From SVEL01 sp045126475 (GTDB lineage Bacteria > Bacillota > Clostridia > Lachnospirales > Lachnospiraceae), in assembly GCA_045126475.1 (NCBI GenBank), contig JBGVOL010000003.1:1-40058 (forward strand): a stretch of DNA of 40,058 bases, read 5' to 3'. This document shows positions 31,795-40,058 of the stretch, piece after piece. The notes beneath the pieces were generated by a model that was not told the DNA's origin, ran no database searches, and saw only the letters and a program-made list of their open reading frames with translations. Position numbers and translations under genes: made by a program. Position 1 is the first letter of the stretch; each line of letters begins with the position of its first letter.

Positions 31795-33768
31795 ATGACA
31801 AAAGAGGAGAAAATTCAGCAGGTAACGGATAGCTTAATCCGCAATTCAATGAAAAAAGCTAAGTGCGTCATAGTAGTGAATAATAGAACGAAGAACTATG
31901 AATGTTTGGAAACTAATGAATTCTTTAAGAAGATTATTGCGGAAAATGGCAGCATAGATGAATTGTATAATGCTTTATTTTTTCGTAATAAGACCAGTGG
32001 ATTGGAAGATACAGGCGGATATAAGCAGTTTAAGGATTTGTCTTTTTTTGAACGGGATCAGTACCGTGCGAATATTCATTTTATTGTGGACAATAAGGAA
32101 TATGGATACGGACTCATTCAATCGCGCATTAATGAGGACGAGATGTCTTTGATTATCATGGAACAGGATTACTTTTTTGATAGTAATATGATTGAAAAAG
32201 AGAAGGCAGATACCATTCAGGAATCATATCTGTTTTCCATGATTGTGAATCTGGCAGATGATTCCTGTATTAATCCCAATACCACAGAGATAATATCAGA
32301 TCGCCAGGATTTCATGGATATAAAGTACTCCGATTGGAGACTGATGATTTCGAAAATGTTTAAGGAGGAGGACCGCGTTTTGTTTTTGCGTGCGTCATCT
32401 CCTGAAAATATTATTAATACGTTGGAAAGTAAGCCACGTTTTAATATTGATTTGCAGATGATGAATATGCAGGGTCAGTATGCATGGTCACGTTTATGTT
32501 TTGCGCGAATGAAACTTTTTTCCCGTGAGAATCCAAGATTTTTATATACTGTATATGATATTATGGATGATATGAATAGATTGTTACGTCAGGAGGGTAT
32601 TACGAAAGCTGTAGAAGAACAGAATGAAATACTACAACGTGCCGATAAGGAAAAGACTCTTTTTTTTGCCAATATGTCACATGAGTTTCGCACTCCGATT
32701 AATGCAATTATGGGAATGAATGAAATAATTCGGTGTAATAGCAAAGAAGCAAATATTCGTGAATGTGCGGAAGATATTAAGAGTGCCAGTGAGATTTTAC
32801 TGCATTTAGTTAACGATATATTGGATTTTTCAAAGATTCAGGCCGGAAAGATGGAGATTGTTCCGGTGGAATATGAGACAGAAGAACTGATTAGAAATGT
32901 AAGCAATGTGATTCAGTTAACGGTTCATAACAAGTCTTTAGCTTATGAAGTGCAATTGGCAGATGATGTACCAAAGCGGCTCTTTGGAGATGAAGTCCGT
33001 ATTGCACAGATTTTAACGAATTTGTTGACTAACGCAGTTAAGTACACCGACCAGGGGAAGGTGACATTATCGGTAAAGACTGCAAAAGATGCCAGGGGAA
33101 TGGATGCAATCGAGTATGTAGTTGAGGATACCGGATGCGGAATTAAGGCGGAAGATATGGAAAAACTATTCTCTTCTTATGGACGTCTTAATCTGGAACG
33201 CAATCGGCGTGTTGAGGGAACCGGACTTGGAATGGGTATCGTAACCGGTCTTTTGGAAGCAATGAATAGCTGTTTGCATGTAGAAAGTGAGTACGGAAAA
33301 GGTTCACGTTTCTCGTTTGTGCTGACGCAGAATTATGTAGACACTACATCTGCGAGTTTGCAGAAAGATTCTGATGCACCGGAAAAGGAATTGAATTTAG
33401 GTGATAAGAAGATGCTGGTGGTAGATGATACACCAATGAACCTGAAAGTTGTGGATATTCTGCTAAAGAAGATGGGTGGTAATGCAGACTTGGCAGATAG
33501 CGGCTTAGATGCCCTGGAGATGATGAAAAGACAAGAATATGATTTGATATTTTTAGATCACATGATGCCGGATATGGATGGCGTGGACACGCTGAAAAGA
33601 GCCCGTGAGATTAGTGAATACTATAGGAATGCTGCTTTTGTGGCATTGACGGGAAATGTGTCGCCAACTGCACGTGATGAGTATCTTTGTCTGGGATTTA
33701 CGGATTATCTTGAAAAGCCGATTATACCTGAGAAAATGAAAAAAATATTGCACATGTACATAAAGTAA
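31795..33768 (+). CDS. Hybrid sensor histidine kinase/receiver protein
   Basis: 657 residues from ATG 31795 (GGAGG 7 bases before; the GTG at 31771 is not used). Layout: about 280 residues of PAS-like sensory region without membrane helices, then HisKA with His296 in NMSHEFRTP, HATPase_c with NLLTNAVKYTD, DTGCGI and GTGLGMGI, and a C-terminal receiver with Asp588 in IFLDHMMPD and Lys in LEKP. No HTH output domain exists. Such cytoplasmic hybrids often pass phosphate to an HPt or GGDEF/EAL-type partner; none is in the window. Codon and base use differ slightly from neighbours (more CGT/CGC codons). Confidence 0.93.
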   Translation: MTKEEKIQQVTDSLIRNSMKKAKCVIVVNNRTKNYECLETNEFFKKIIAENGSIDELYNALFFRNKTSGLEDTGGYKQFKDLSFFERDQYRANIHFIVDNKEYGYGLIQSRINEDEMSLIIMEQDYFFDSNMIEKEKADTIQESYLFSMIVNLADDSCINPNTTEIISDRQDFMDIKYSDWRLMISKMFKEEDRVLFLRASSPENIINTLESKPRFNIDLQMMNMQGQYAWSRLCFARMKLFSRENPRFLYTVYDIMDDMNRLLRQEGITKAVEEQNEILQRADKEKTLFFANMSHEFRTPINAIMGMNEIIRCNSKEANIRECAEDIKSASEILLHLVNDILDFSKIQAGKMEIVPVEYETEELIRNVSNVIQLTVHNKSLAYEVQLADDVPKRLFGDEVRIAQILTNLLTNAVKYTDQGKVTLSVKTAKDARGMDAIEYVVEDTGCGIKAEDMEKLFSSYGRLNLERNRRVEGTGLGMGIVTGLLEAMNSCLHVESEYGKGSRFSFVLTQNYVDTTSASLQKDSDAPEKELNLGDKKMLVVDDTPMNLKVVDILLKKMGGNADLADSGLDALEMMKRQEYDLIFLDHMMPDMDGVDTLKRAREISEYYRNAAFVALTGNVSPTARDEYLCLGFTDYLEKPIIPEKMKKILHMYIK

Positions 33769-33790
33769 GGTTTAGCGGTAAGGAGAAAAA

Positions 33791-34597
33791 ATGATAATAG
33801 GTTTTTTAATTGGTGTAGCAATAATTATTCTTGGAATTTATGTTGTAATAAGGAACAAAAGACTTCTTAAAGGAAGACATGTATATGCGGTTGTGCAGGA
33901 TTGCCAGCCTTCATCAATGAATGTTCTTTCTGCGGAAATACCTTGTTCCATGATTACTTTGGAAATACCTACATCACGGGGAATCATATATAAGCAGATG
34001 AGGCATCAGAATTCATTTGCACCGGGTGAAACCATGGAAGTGTATTATGATGAGGAAAATGACAAGCTTGAACGGGCTGAGAATGTGCGCCAGAACAGTG
34101 GAAGCGGTCCATATATTCTTATAGGTTTTGGTGTTTTATGGTGTGTTATCATGGGCCTTTGTGCTGTGATACAATATTCGGATACGTATGGCGGTATTGT
34201 CGGTGAAATTATGGGATACGCGATATGCATAGGAATAGTAATCGCAGGATTTTGTATATCTGTAATAGGTCCCCGTAAGCGCAAAAAGGAAATGGAAAAC
34301 TGCCATATGGTAAAAGGCCATATTGCAGACTATAAGAAGCATAGCAGCCATGATGAACCTGTTTCATATACGTCAATATATGAATATTATGACAATGGTG
34401 AGAATGTGCGTATTGAGGCAACTGTTAGCGGCACCAGCAAGAAATATTGTCAGATAGGAAGAGAAGTAACTATTGTAATTAATGACGTGACAGGCAAGGT
34501 ATATTGCAAAGAGGATGCAAACGAATCAAAAAAGCTTGGTTGGATTTTTTTGATTGTTGGAATTATTTTTCTGACATTAATGATTTTATACAAGTAA
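33791..34597 (+). CDS. DUF3592-like membrane protein
   Basis: 268 residues with four likely membrane helices: 3-20, 100-120, 130-153 and 250-267. Two similar soluble modules lie between: residues 30-95 (VVQDCQPSS...EVYYDEENDKLERAE) and 165-245 (VKGHIADYKKHSS...EVTIVINDVTGKVYCKED), each a short beta domain as in DUF3592 proteins. This suggests an internal duplication of helix-beta modules. Function unknown. It has GGAGAAAA upstream, follows the hybrid kinase by 22 bases and precedes the ABC-2 ATPase by 32 bases, so an operon link is possible. Confidence 0.78.
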   Translation: MIIGFLIGVAIIILGIYVVIRNKRLLKGRHVYAVVQDCQPSSMNVLSAEIPCSMITLEIPTSRGIIYKQMRHQNSFAPGETMEVYYDEENDKLERAENVRQNSGSGPYILIGFGVLWCVIMGLCAVIQYSDTYGGIVGEIMGYAICIGIVIAGFCISVIGPRKRKKEMENCHMVKGHIADYKKHSSHDEPVSYTSIYEYYDNGENVRIEATVSGTSKKYCQIGREVTIVINDVTGKVYCKEDANESKKLGWIFLIVGIIFLTLMILYK

Positions 34598-34629
34598 ATA
34601 CATAGACTACAGGAAAAGGGGCGAAAGGC

Positions 34630-35517
34630 ATGAGTATGAATACTATAGAGCTGAAAGGTCTGACAAAATATTATGGCAGCTCAAGGGGAATTGTTGAACT
34701 GGATTTGACAGTTAAAGAAGGAGAGTTTTTTGGATTTATAGGGCCAAACGGAGCCGGAAAGAGCACAACCATCCGTACAATGCTCGGACTTATTAAGAGT
34801 AACGGAGGAATTGCAAAAATATTTGGAAAGGATATCTGCACAGATAAAAACGATATACTGGCAGATATAGGTTATCTGCCGTCTGAGGCATTATTTTATT
34901 CGGGAATGAAAGTGAAGGATGTAATTAAACTTTCTGCCGATTTAAGGAAAAAGGATTGCAAAAGCGAAGCAATGAAGCTGTGTGAAAGACTGGAACTTGA
35001 CACTTCTAAAAAGGTGGAGGAGCTTTCATTCGGAAACCGCAAAAAAGTGGCAATTGTCTGTGCACTTCAGCATGAGCCAAGGCTTTGTATCCTTGATGAG
35101 CCAACAGGAGGTCTTGACCCACTGATGCAGAAGGAATTTTTTGATATACTGAAGGAGAGAAATAAAAAAGGAACTACCATATTTCTATCTTCTCATATTC
35201 TCTCGGAAATTCAGAGAAATTGTACCCGTGCAGCCATAATAAGGGATGGAAGAATAATAGCATGTGACAGTGTGGAGGCATTATCACAGACAAATGCAAA
35301 GCGTGTTTCAATTCACGGAAGTATTGATTTGTCAGGCCTTGACCATATGAGGGATGTAAAACAGTCGGAGAATGGTGTAAGTTTTTTGTATGGCGGAGAC
35401 ATCAATGTGCTTTTAAAGGTACTCGCCGGGCAGCATATAGACGATTTGGCTGTTGCAGAGCCTGATTTGGAGGAAATCTTTATGCATTACTACACTGACG
35501 GGGGTGAGGAGAAATGA
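34630..35517 (+). CDS. ABC transporter ATP-binding protein (ABC-2 type)
   Basis: 295 residues with Walker A GPNGAGKST, signature LSFGNRKKV (Cys/Ser-type LSGGQ variant), Walker B LCILDEPTGGLDP and the switch His in SSHILSEI. The C-terminal 70 residues are a variable extension of the type found in drug, antibiotic or lantibiotic ABC-2 exporters. The stop overlaps the permease start by 4 bases (ATGA), so they form a pair. ATG 34630 or 34636 are both possible. Substrate is unknown; the WYL regulator encoded downstream might control it. Confidence 0.92.
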   Translation: MSMNTIELKGLTKYYGSSRGIVELDLTVKEGEFFGFIGPNGAGKSTTIRTMLGLIKSNGGIAKIFGKDICTDKNDILADIGYLPSEALFYSGMKVKDVIKLSADLRKKDCKSEAMKLCERLELDTSKKVEELSFGNRKKVAIVCALQHEPRLCILDEPTGGLDPLMQKEFFDILKERNKKGTTIFLSSHILSEIQRNCTRAAIIRDGRIIACDSVEALSQTNAKRVSIHGSIDLSGLDHMRDVKQSENGVSFLYGGDINVLLKVLAGQHIDDLAVAEPDLEEIFMHYYTDGGEEK

Positions 35518-36299
35518 CAATAATAAGGCATGAATTAAAACAGAGCAGAATTTCACTTGTAATCTGGACGGCAGTTATAGGACTGCTTTTTGCAGTATGT
35601 ATCTTTATGTATCCGGAGATGAAAGGTGAAATGGAAGATATAACTGATATGTTTGCATCAATGGGAAGTTTCACGCAGGCATTTGGAATGGACCGCATAA
35701 GCTTTGGAAGCTTAACGGGATTCTATGCAATAGAGTGCGGAAATATTCTGGGATTGGGAGGAGCACTGTTTGCATCACTGTGTGCGGTATCAGTGCTGTC
35801 AAAGGAAGAGAAGGAGCATACGGCGGAATTTCTTTTATCTCACCCTGTAAGCAGAGTAAGAATCATTACTGAGAAGCTTATTTCTGTGTTTGTTCAGATT
35901 TTTGTTATGAATGTAGCTGTTTTTGGAATATCAGTTATCTCAATTGCAATTGTAGGAGAAGATATACCTTGGAAAGAAATATCACTGCTCCACATAGCCT
36001 ATGTTCTTTTACAAATAGAGCTTGCAGGCATATGCTTCGGAGTGTCGGCATTTCTTAAGAGGGGCAGCATAGGAATAGGTCTTGGCATAGCTGCAGTAAT
36101 GTACTTCTTAAACATTATTGCAAATATTGCAGACAGCGCTTCATTTCTTAAGTACATTACACCGTTCGGATATGCGGAAGGCTCAGATATTGTGGCTGAT
36201 TTAAAAATCGACATTGGGCTTGTAATCATCGGAATGGCATTGGGAATTGCAGGAATTGTTGCAGGATACATAAAATACAATAAAAAAGACATTTCATAA
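35514..36299 (+). CDS. ABC-2 type transporter permease
   Basis: 261 residues with six membrane segments, the first near 15-33 and the last near 230-255, and a typical long extracytoplasmic piece (EMKGEMEDITDMFASMGSFTQAFGMDRISF) after helix 1. This is the ABC2_membrane layout, with the AEFLLSHPVSRVRIITEKL amphipathic coupling segment after helix 2. It is the membrane partner of the ATPase, translated by 4-base overlap (ATGA). The couple likely exports a small molecule or peptide. No immunity or precursor gene is next to it. Confidence 0.9.
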   Translation: MTIIRHELKQSRISLVIWTAVIGLLFAVCIFMYPEMKGEMEDITDMFASMGSFTQAFGMDRISFGSLTGFYAIECGNILGLGGALFASLCAVSVLSKEEKEHTAEFLLSHPVSRVRIITEKLISVFVQIFVMNVAVFGISVISIAIVGEDIPWKEISLLHIAYVLLQIELAGICFGVSAFLKRGSIGIGLGIAAVMYFLNIIANIADSASFLKYITPFGYAEGSDIVADLKIDIGLVIIGMALGIAGIVAGYIKYNKKDIS

Positions 36300-36340
36300 A
36301 TTATGTAGGCATTTATTTCCAAAGAAATAAGGAGGTACAT

Positions 36341-37333
36341 ATGGCGAAATCTGACAATCAGAAATTAAAACTTCTATACATAAAGAAGATGCTTGAGGAG
36401 AAAACTGATGAAAACCATGTTATTTCCACACAGCAGATTATCGACGGACTGGCTGCAAATGGTATAAAAGCAGAGAGGAAGAGTATATATTCGGATATTG
36501 AGTCACTTACAAATTACGGAATGGATATTATTCTTCGTAAAGAAAGACCGTCGGGATATTATCTGGCAAGCAGGGAGTTTGAATTACCTGAACTAAAACT
36601 TCTGGTTGATGCTGTGCAGACCTCAAGATTTATTACGGAAAGAAAGTCGAGGGAACTCATTAAGAAGCTTGAAGGAATGGCAAGCAGGTATGACGGAAGT
36701 CTTTTGCAGCGTCAAGTTATTGTGACCAACAGAATCAAGAGCATGAATGAGAGTATTTACTACAATGTAGACGCAATTCATCAGGCCATTTCCGATAATG
36801 TGAAAATAAAATTTAAGTATGTGGAGTGGACAGCTTCAAAACAGACAAAATTCAAGAGAGACGGTGAAGAGTATCTTGTGAGCCCGTGGGCTCTTACATG
36901 GAGTGATGACAATTATTACATGATAGGTTTTGACAGCAAAAACGGCAAGGTAAAGCATTACAGAGTTGATAAAATGTATAAGCCTTCGCTGACATCGGAG
37001 GAACGTGACGGGAAGGAAATGTTTGAGAATTTTGACATTGCAAAGTTCTCAAAGCAGACTTTTGGCATGTTTGCAGGTACGGAGAAGGAATTGGTATTAG
37101 AGTGCAGTCAGGACATTATCGGGGTGATTATTGACAGATTCGGTCCGGACACTGCAATAAGGCTTACAGATAAAGAAAAATGCAGAGTGAGGGTAACTGT
37201 CAATGTCTCACAGATGTTTTACGGGTGGTTATGCAGCCTCGGAAACAGTATAAAGATTTTGGAACCGGAAGAAATTGCAGAGGATTACAGAAAGTTCTTA
37301 AAGGGAATCGCGAAGAATTACAAGAAGGATTAA
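36341..37333 (+). CDS. WYL-domain transcriptional regulator with N-terminal HTH
   Basis: 330 residues. N-terminal winged helix-turn-helix (about 1-75; KLLYIKKMLEEKTDENHVISTQQIIDGLAANGIKAERKSIYSDI in overlapping parts) is the DeoR-like fold of WYL regulators; the WYL domain (about 135-215) contains KIKFKYVEW, YLVSPWALTWSDDNYYMIGF and HYRVDKM. A WCX-like C-terminal part follows. Such proteins bind a ligand, often nucleic acid, and control defence, stress or metabolic genes. AAGGAGG at 36329-36335 precedes it. It lies 41 bases after the permease, so it could be an autoregulated member of the transporter operon. Ligand unknown. Confidence 0.92.
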   Translation: MAKSDNQKLKLLYIKKMLEEKTDENHVISTQQIIDGLAANGIKAERKSIYSDIESLTNYGMDIILRKERPSGYYLASREFELPELKLLVDAVQTSRFITERKSRELIKKLEGMASRYDGSLLQRQVIVTNRIKSMNESIYYNVDAIHQAISDNVKIKFKYVEWTASKQTKFKRDGEEYLVSPWALTWSDDNYYMIGFDSKNGKVKHYRVDKMYKPSLTSEERDGKEMFENFDIAKFSKQTFGMFAGTEKELVLECSQDIIGVIIDRFGPDTAIRLTDKEKCRVRVTVNVSQMFYGWLCSLGNSIKILEPEEIAEDYRKFLKGIAKNYKKD

Positions 37334-37352
37334 CACAGGAAGGGAAAGAAAA

Positions 37353-38570
37353 ATGAGCATTGAGAAAGGATATTATCCTATAGTTACATTGAAGAAAGGC
37401 GAAGGCAGGACTATTAAATCCGGAGGAATGTGGGTTTATGACAATGAAATACAGTCAATTATGGGAACTGTGGAGGACGGGGGTCTTGTTATTGTACATG
37501 ACCATAACGGATATCCTATGGGAAAGGGTTTTATTAACAGAAATTCCAAGATAACGGTGCGCCTTCTGACAAGAGACTATGAGCAGGAGATTGATGATGA
37601 ATTTATTGAAATGCGTGTGAGAAATGCATGGGAGTACAGAAAAAATGTGTCAGATACATCAAGCTGCAGGATAATCTTTGGCGAAGCTGATTTCCTTCCG
37701 GGAATGGTTATTGATAAATTTGAGGATGTCCTCGTGGTGCAGTCTCTGGCTCTTGGAATAGACCGGTTTAAGGTACAGATAGTGGAAAGTGTAAAAAAAG
37801 TTCTTGCCGAGGATGGAATCATAATCCGCGGTGTATATGAGAGAAGTGATGCGAAAGTCCGCACACAGGAGGGAATGGAGAGAATAAAAGGCTTTATAGG
37901 AGAGCCTTTTGATACAAAAGTGCCTATAGTCGAAAATGGTGTAAAATATATAGTGGATGTGAAGGACGGGCAGAAAACGGGCTTCTTTTTAGACCAGAAG
38001 TATAATCGTCTTGCCATTCAGAAGCTTTGCAAGGGTAAAAAGGTTCTTGATTGCTTTACCCATACAGGCTCTTTTGCCTTAAATGCAGGAATAGCCGGAG
38101 CGGAGTCGGTTCTTGGCGTTGATGCATCGGATTTGGCTGTGGAGCAGGCAAGGGAAAATGCAGAGCTTAACGGTCTGTCAGACAGAGTTAAGTTCAAGTG
38201 TTGTGACGTCTTTGAACTGTTGCCGGAGCTTGAGGCAGCAGGTGAGAAATTTGATGTGATTATTCTTGACCCACCGGCATTTACAAAGTCAAGAAGTTCT
38301 GTTAAAAACGCGGCAAAGGGCTACAAGGAGATTAATTTAAGAGGAATGAAGCTTGTTAAGGACGGCGGTTTCCTTGCAACATGCTCATGCTCTCACTTTA
38401 TGTCCTATGAGCTTTTTACGGAGACTATCAACAAGGCTGCAAGGGATGTCCATAAGAGATTAAGACAGGTAGAGTACAGAACGCAGGCACCGGACCATCC
38501 GATACTGTGGGCGGCTGATGAATCCTATTATTTGAAGTTTTATGTATTTCAGGTATGTGATGACAAGTAA
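37353..38570 (+). CDS. RlmI-like 23S rRNA (cytosine-C5)-methyltransferase
   Basis: 405 residues. N-terminal PUA domain (about 1-80; GGMWVYDNEIQSI, HDHNGYPMGKGF), then an RNA-binding middle (LPGMVIDKF, GVYERSD) and a Rossmann SAM domain with VLDCFTHTGSFALNA, VDASDLAVEQARENAELNG and IILDPPAFTKS. It is a class I rRNA m5C methyltransferase of the RlmI/YccW family, cytoplasmic and acting on 23S rRNA. A CSCSHF motif after the catalytic region holds the Cys. It follows the WYL gene by 19 bases and precedes the second RlmD-like gene by about 35, so a small rRNA-modification pair forms. Confidence 0.93.
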   Translation: MSIEKGYYPIVTLKKGEGRTIKSGGMWVYDNEIQSIMGTVEDGGLVIVHDHNGYPMGKGFINRNSKITVRLLTRDYEQEIDDEFIEMRVRNAWEYRKNVSDTSSCRIIFGEADFLPGMVIDKFEDVLVVQSLALGIDRFKVQIVESVKKVLAEDGIIIRGVYERSDAKVRTQEGMERIKGFIGEPFDTKVPIVENGVKYIVDVKDGQKTGFFLDQKYNRLAIQKLCKGKKVLDCFTHTGSFALNAGIAGAESVLGVDASDLAVEQARENAELNGLSDRVKFKCCDVFELLPELEAAGEKFDVIILDPPAFTKSRSSVKNAAKGYKEINLRGMKLVKDGGFLATCSCSHFMSYELFTETINKAARDVHKRLRQVEYRTQAPDHPILWAADESYYLKFYVFQVCDDK

Positions 38571-38605
38571 GATAGAAAGGCTTGGTGCAGGAGATGAGTA
38601 ACACC

Positions 38606-40036
38606 ATGGAAAAATGTCCATACAGCAAAAAATGCGGAGGCTGTTCATATCAGGGAGTTCCGTATGAGAAACAGCTAAAAGAAAAACAGGAAACTGTTAG
38701 AAAACTTATAGGGGAATTCTGCCCTGTTGAACCCATAATCGGCATGGACAACCCGTACCATTACAGAAATAAAGTTCACGGAGCTTTCGGAATTACAAGG
38801 CGTGGTGAGATTATTTCCGGCGTGTACCGCGAGGGTACCCATGATATCGTACCTGTTGACATATGCCAGATAGAGGATAAAAAGTCGGATGAGATTATTC
38901 AGGATATTAAGGGAATGCTCCGTTCATTCAAGATAAAGACATATGATGAAGATACAGGCTACGGTCTTCTTCGCCATGTCCTTGTGAGAAGGGGCTTTAA
39001 AACAGGAGAAATCATGGTGGTTCTGGTTCTTGGCTCACCTATTATGCCGTCAAAGAACAATTTTGTTAAGGCGTTAAGAAAGAAGCATCCTGAAATTTCA
39101 ACCGTTATAATAAATGTAAATGACAAAAAGACAAGCATGGTTCTGGGTGATAAGGAGTCAGTTATTTACGGTAAAGGATATATAACTGATGAACTGTGCG
39201 GATGCAGGTTTAAGATTTCATCAAAATCATTTTATCAGGTTAATCCTGTCCAGACAGAAATACTATACGGCAAAGCAATAGAATTTGCGGGACTGACAGG
39301 CAGGGAGAGGGTTCTTGATGCCTACTGCGGTATAGGAACTATTGGCATAATAGCGTCAAAACATGCTGCACAGGTAATTGGCGTAGAACTTAACAGGTCG
39401 GCGGTGAAAGATGCCATAACAAATGCAAAGTTAAATGGCGTAAGCAATATAAGATTTTATGCTGATGATGCGGGAGAATTTATGCTTAAGGCAGCAGAGC
39501 AGATGGCACAGGATAAGAATGCGGGAATTGACCTGGTATTTATGGACCCTCCGAGGGCAGGAAGTGATGAGAATTTCATGAGTTCGGTTGTAAAACTGGC
39601 ACCGGAAAAAGTGGTTTATATTTCATGTAATCCGGAGACACTGGCAAGGGATTTAAGGTATTTTAAGAAGAACGGATATGGGGCAGTCAAGGCAGTGCCG
39701 GTTGATTTATTTCCGTTTACAAATCATGTGGAGACGGTTGTTCTTTTGTCCCAACAGAAACCGGATGATGTAATCGAGATTGAAATAGAATTAGATCAAC
39801 TGGATTTGACTTCAGCAGAGAGTAAGGCGACATATAAGGAAATTCAGGAATATGTGCTGAAGGAACATGGGTTGAAGGTTTCTAATCTGTATATTTCACA
39901 GGTAAAAAGAAAGTGTGGAATAGAGGTAGGGGCGAACTATAATCTTCCGAAATCAGAGGATAGTAGACAACCGCAGTGTCCGGAAGAGAAGGAAAAGGCG
40001 ATAAGAGATGCACTGGAGCATTTTGGGATGGTTTAG
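38606..40036 (+). CDS. RlmD-family RNA m5U methyltransferase with extra C-terminal domain
   Basis: About 476 residues. Fe-S ligands CPYSKKCGGC begin the protein without the TRAM domain of the first paralog. The SAM core follows with VLDAYCGIGTIGIIA, VELNRSAVKDAITNAKLNG, VFMDPPRAGSD and ISCNPETLARDL. After the usual end (VETVVLLS) come 80 extra residues, with a helical ATYKEIQEYVLKEHGLKVS and YISQVKRKCGIEVGANYNL, a domain also seen alone or on other proteins in clostridia. Start uncertain: ATG 38606 has AGGAG 12 bases before, ATG 38594 or TTG 38582 are the alternatives. It probably methylates a uridine different from the target of the 30,356 paralog. Confidence 0.9.
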   Translation: MEKCPYSKKCGGCSYQGVPYEKQLKEKQETVRKLIGEFCPVEPIIGMDNPYHYRNKVHGAFGITRRGEIISGVYREGTHDIVPVDICQIEDKKSDEIIQDIKGMLRSFKIKTYDEDTGYGLLRHVLVRRGFKTGEIMVVLVLGSPIMPSKNNFVKALRKKHPEISTVIINVNDKKTSMVLGDKESVIYGKGYITDELCGCRFKISSKSFYQVNPVQTEILYGKAIEFAGLTGRERVLDAYCGIGTIGIIASKHAAQVIGVELNRSAVKDAITNAKLNGVSNIRFYADDAGEFMLKAAEQMAQDKNAGIDLVFMDPPRAGSDENFMSSVVKLAPEKVVYISCNPETLARDLRYFKKNGYGAVKAVPVDLFPFTNHVETVVLLSQQKPDDVIEIEIELDQLDLTSAESKATYKEIQEYVLKEHGLKVSNLYISQVKRKCGIEVGANYNLPKSEDSRQPQCPEEKEKAIRDALEHFGMV

Positions 40037-40048
40037 AGAGGTGAGCAC

Positions 40049-40058
40049 ATGGCATTAA
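40049..40058 (+). CDS. Possible start of next gene, cut by the window end
   Basis: ATG at 40049 follows GAGAGGTGAG at 40036-40045, a suitable ribosome site, 12 bases after the previous stop. Only three codons (Met-Ala-Leu) are in the window, so nothing more can be said. Confidence 0.4.

Overview
The window looks like chromosomal DNA of a low-GC Firmicute, most likely a gut or rumen Lachnospiraceae relative. This is an inference from gene content and codon use: DUF1836 and YerC/TrpR-like regulators, Hsp33, PcrA, a glucan-binding-repeat GH5 cellulase behind a c-di-GMP-I riboswitch, two RlmD-type methyltransferases, and near-consensus sigma-A promoters. There are no rRNA or tRNA genes, transposases, phage genes or CRISPR arrays.

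Region 1 (1-10,140) is a plus-strand surface-polysaccharide operon. It holds the end of an acyltransferase, a polysaccharide pyruvyl transferase, a GT92-like glycosyltransferase, an FrhB-like Fe-S protein, a Wzx-type flippase and a GT2 glycosyltransferase, and it closes with a bidirectional terminator. Inserted between the sugar genes is a block usually seen in lasso-peptide loci of Firmicutes: NTP_transf_5 nucleotidyltransferase, B2 transglutaminase-like protease, PqqD-like recognition element (B1) and an ABC exporter. An HprK-like kinase, the fifth partner in many such loci, lies just beyond at 11,461. No cyclase and no convincing precursor peptide are in the window, so this is either an incomplete cluster continuing upstream or a repurposed peptide-maturation module tied to the cell envelope. 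It is the best candidate here for an undescribed system.

Region 2 (10,160-18,262) has an oppositely oriented acyltransferase whose ribosome-binding site points to an AUA start, the HprK-like kinase, a convergent two-component pair whose terminator is embedded in the kinase coding sequence, a polyprenyl glycosylphosphotransferase under a perfect-consensus promoter, and then a c-di-GMP-I riboswitch with an intrinsic terminator and a structured leader in front of a secreted GH5 glucanase. Glycan initiation and glycan cleavage therefore sit side by side, with the second gene apparently under c-di-GMP control.

Region 3 (18,287-29,900) is mostly housekeeping and stress response: cold-shock protein, Hsp33, a methyltransferase, HAD and PHP phosphatases, a YerC-like repressor, a DUF1836 regulator divergent from a PspA/SPFH envelope-stress pair, PcrA helicase, a small acidic membrane protein and a transglutaminase-like lipoprotein.

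Region 4 (29,944-40,058) is a run of plus-strand genes: a small membrane protein, two RlmD-like rRNA m5U methyltransferases flanking the segment, a hybrid histidine kinase, a DUF3592-like protein, an ABC-2 transporter pair, a WYL regulator and an RlmI-like rRNA m5C methyltransferase. The last three bases of a new reading frame may be starting at the right edge.

All functional names come from reading translated motifs by eye; no database search was possible.
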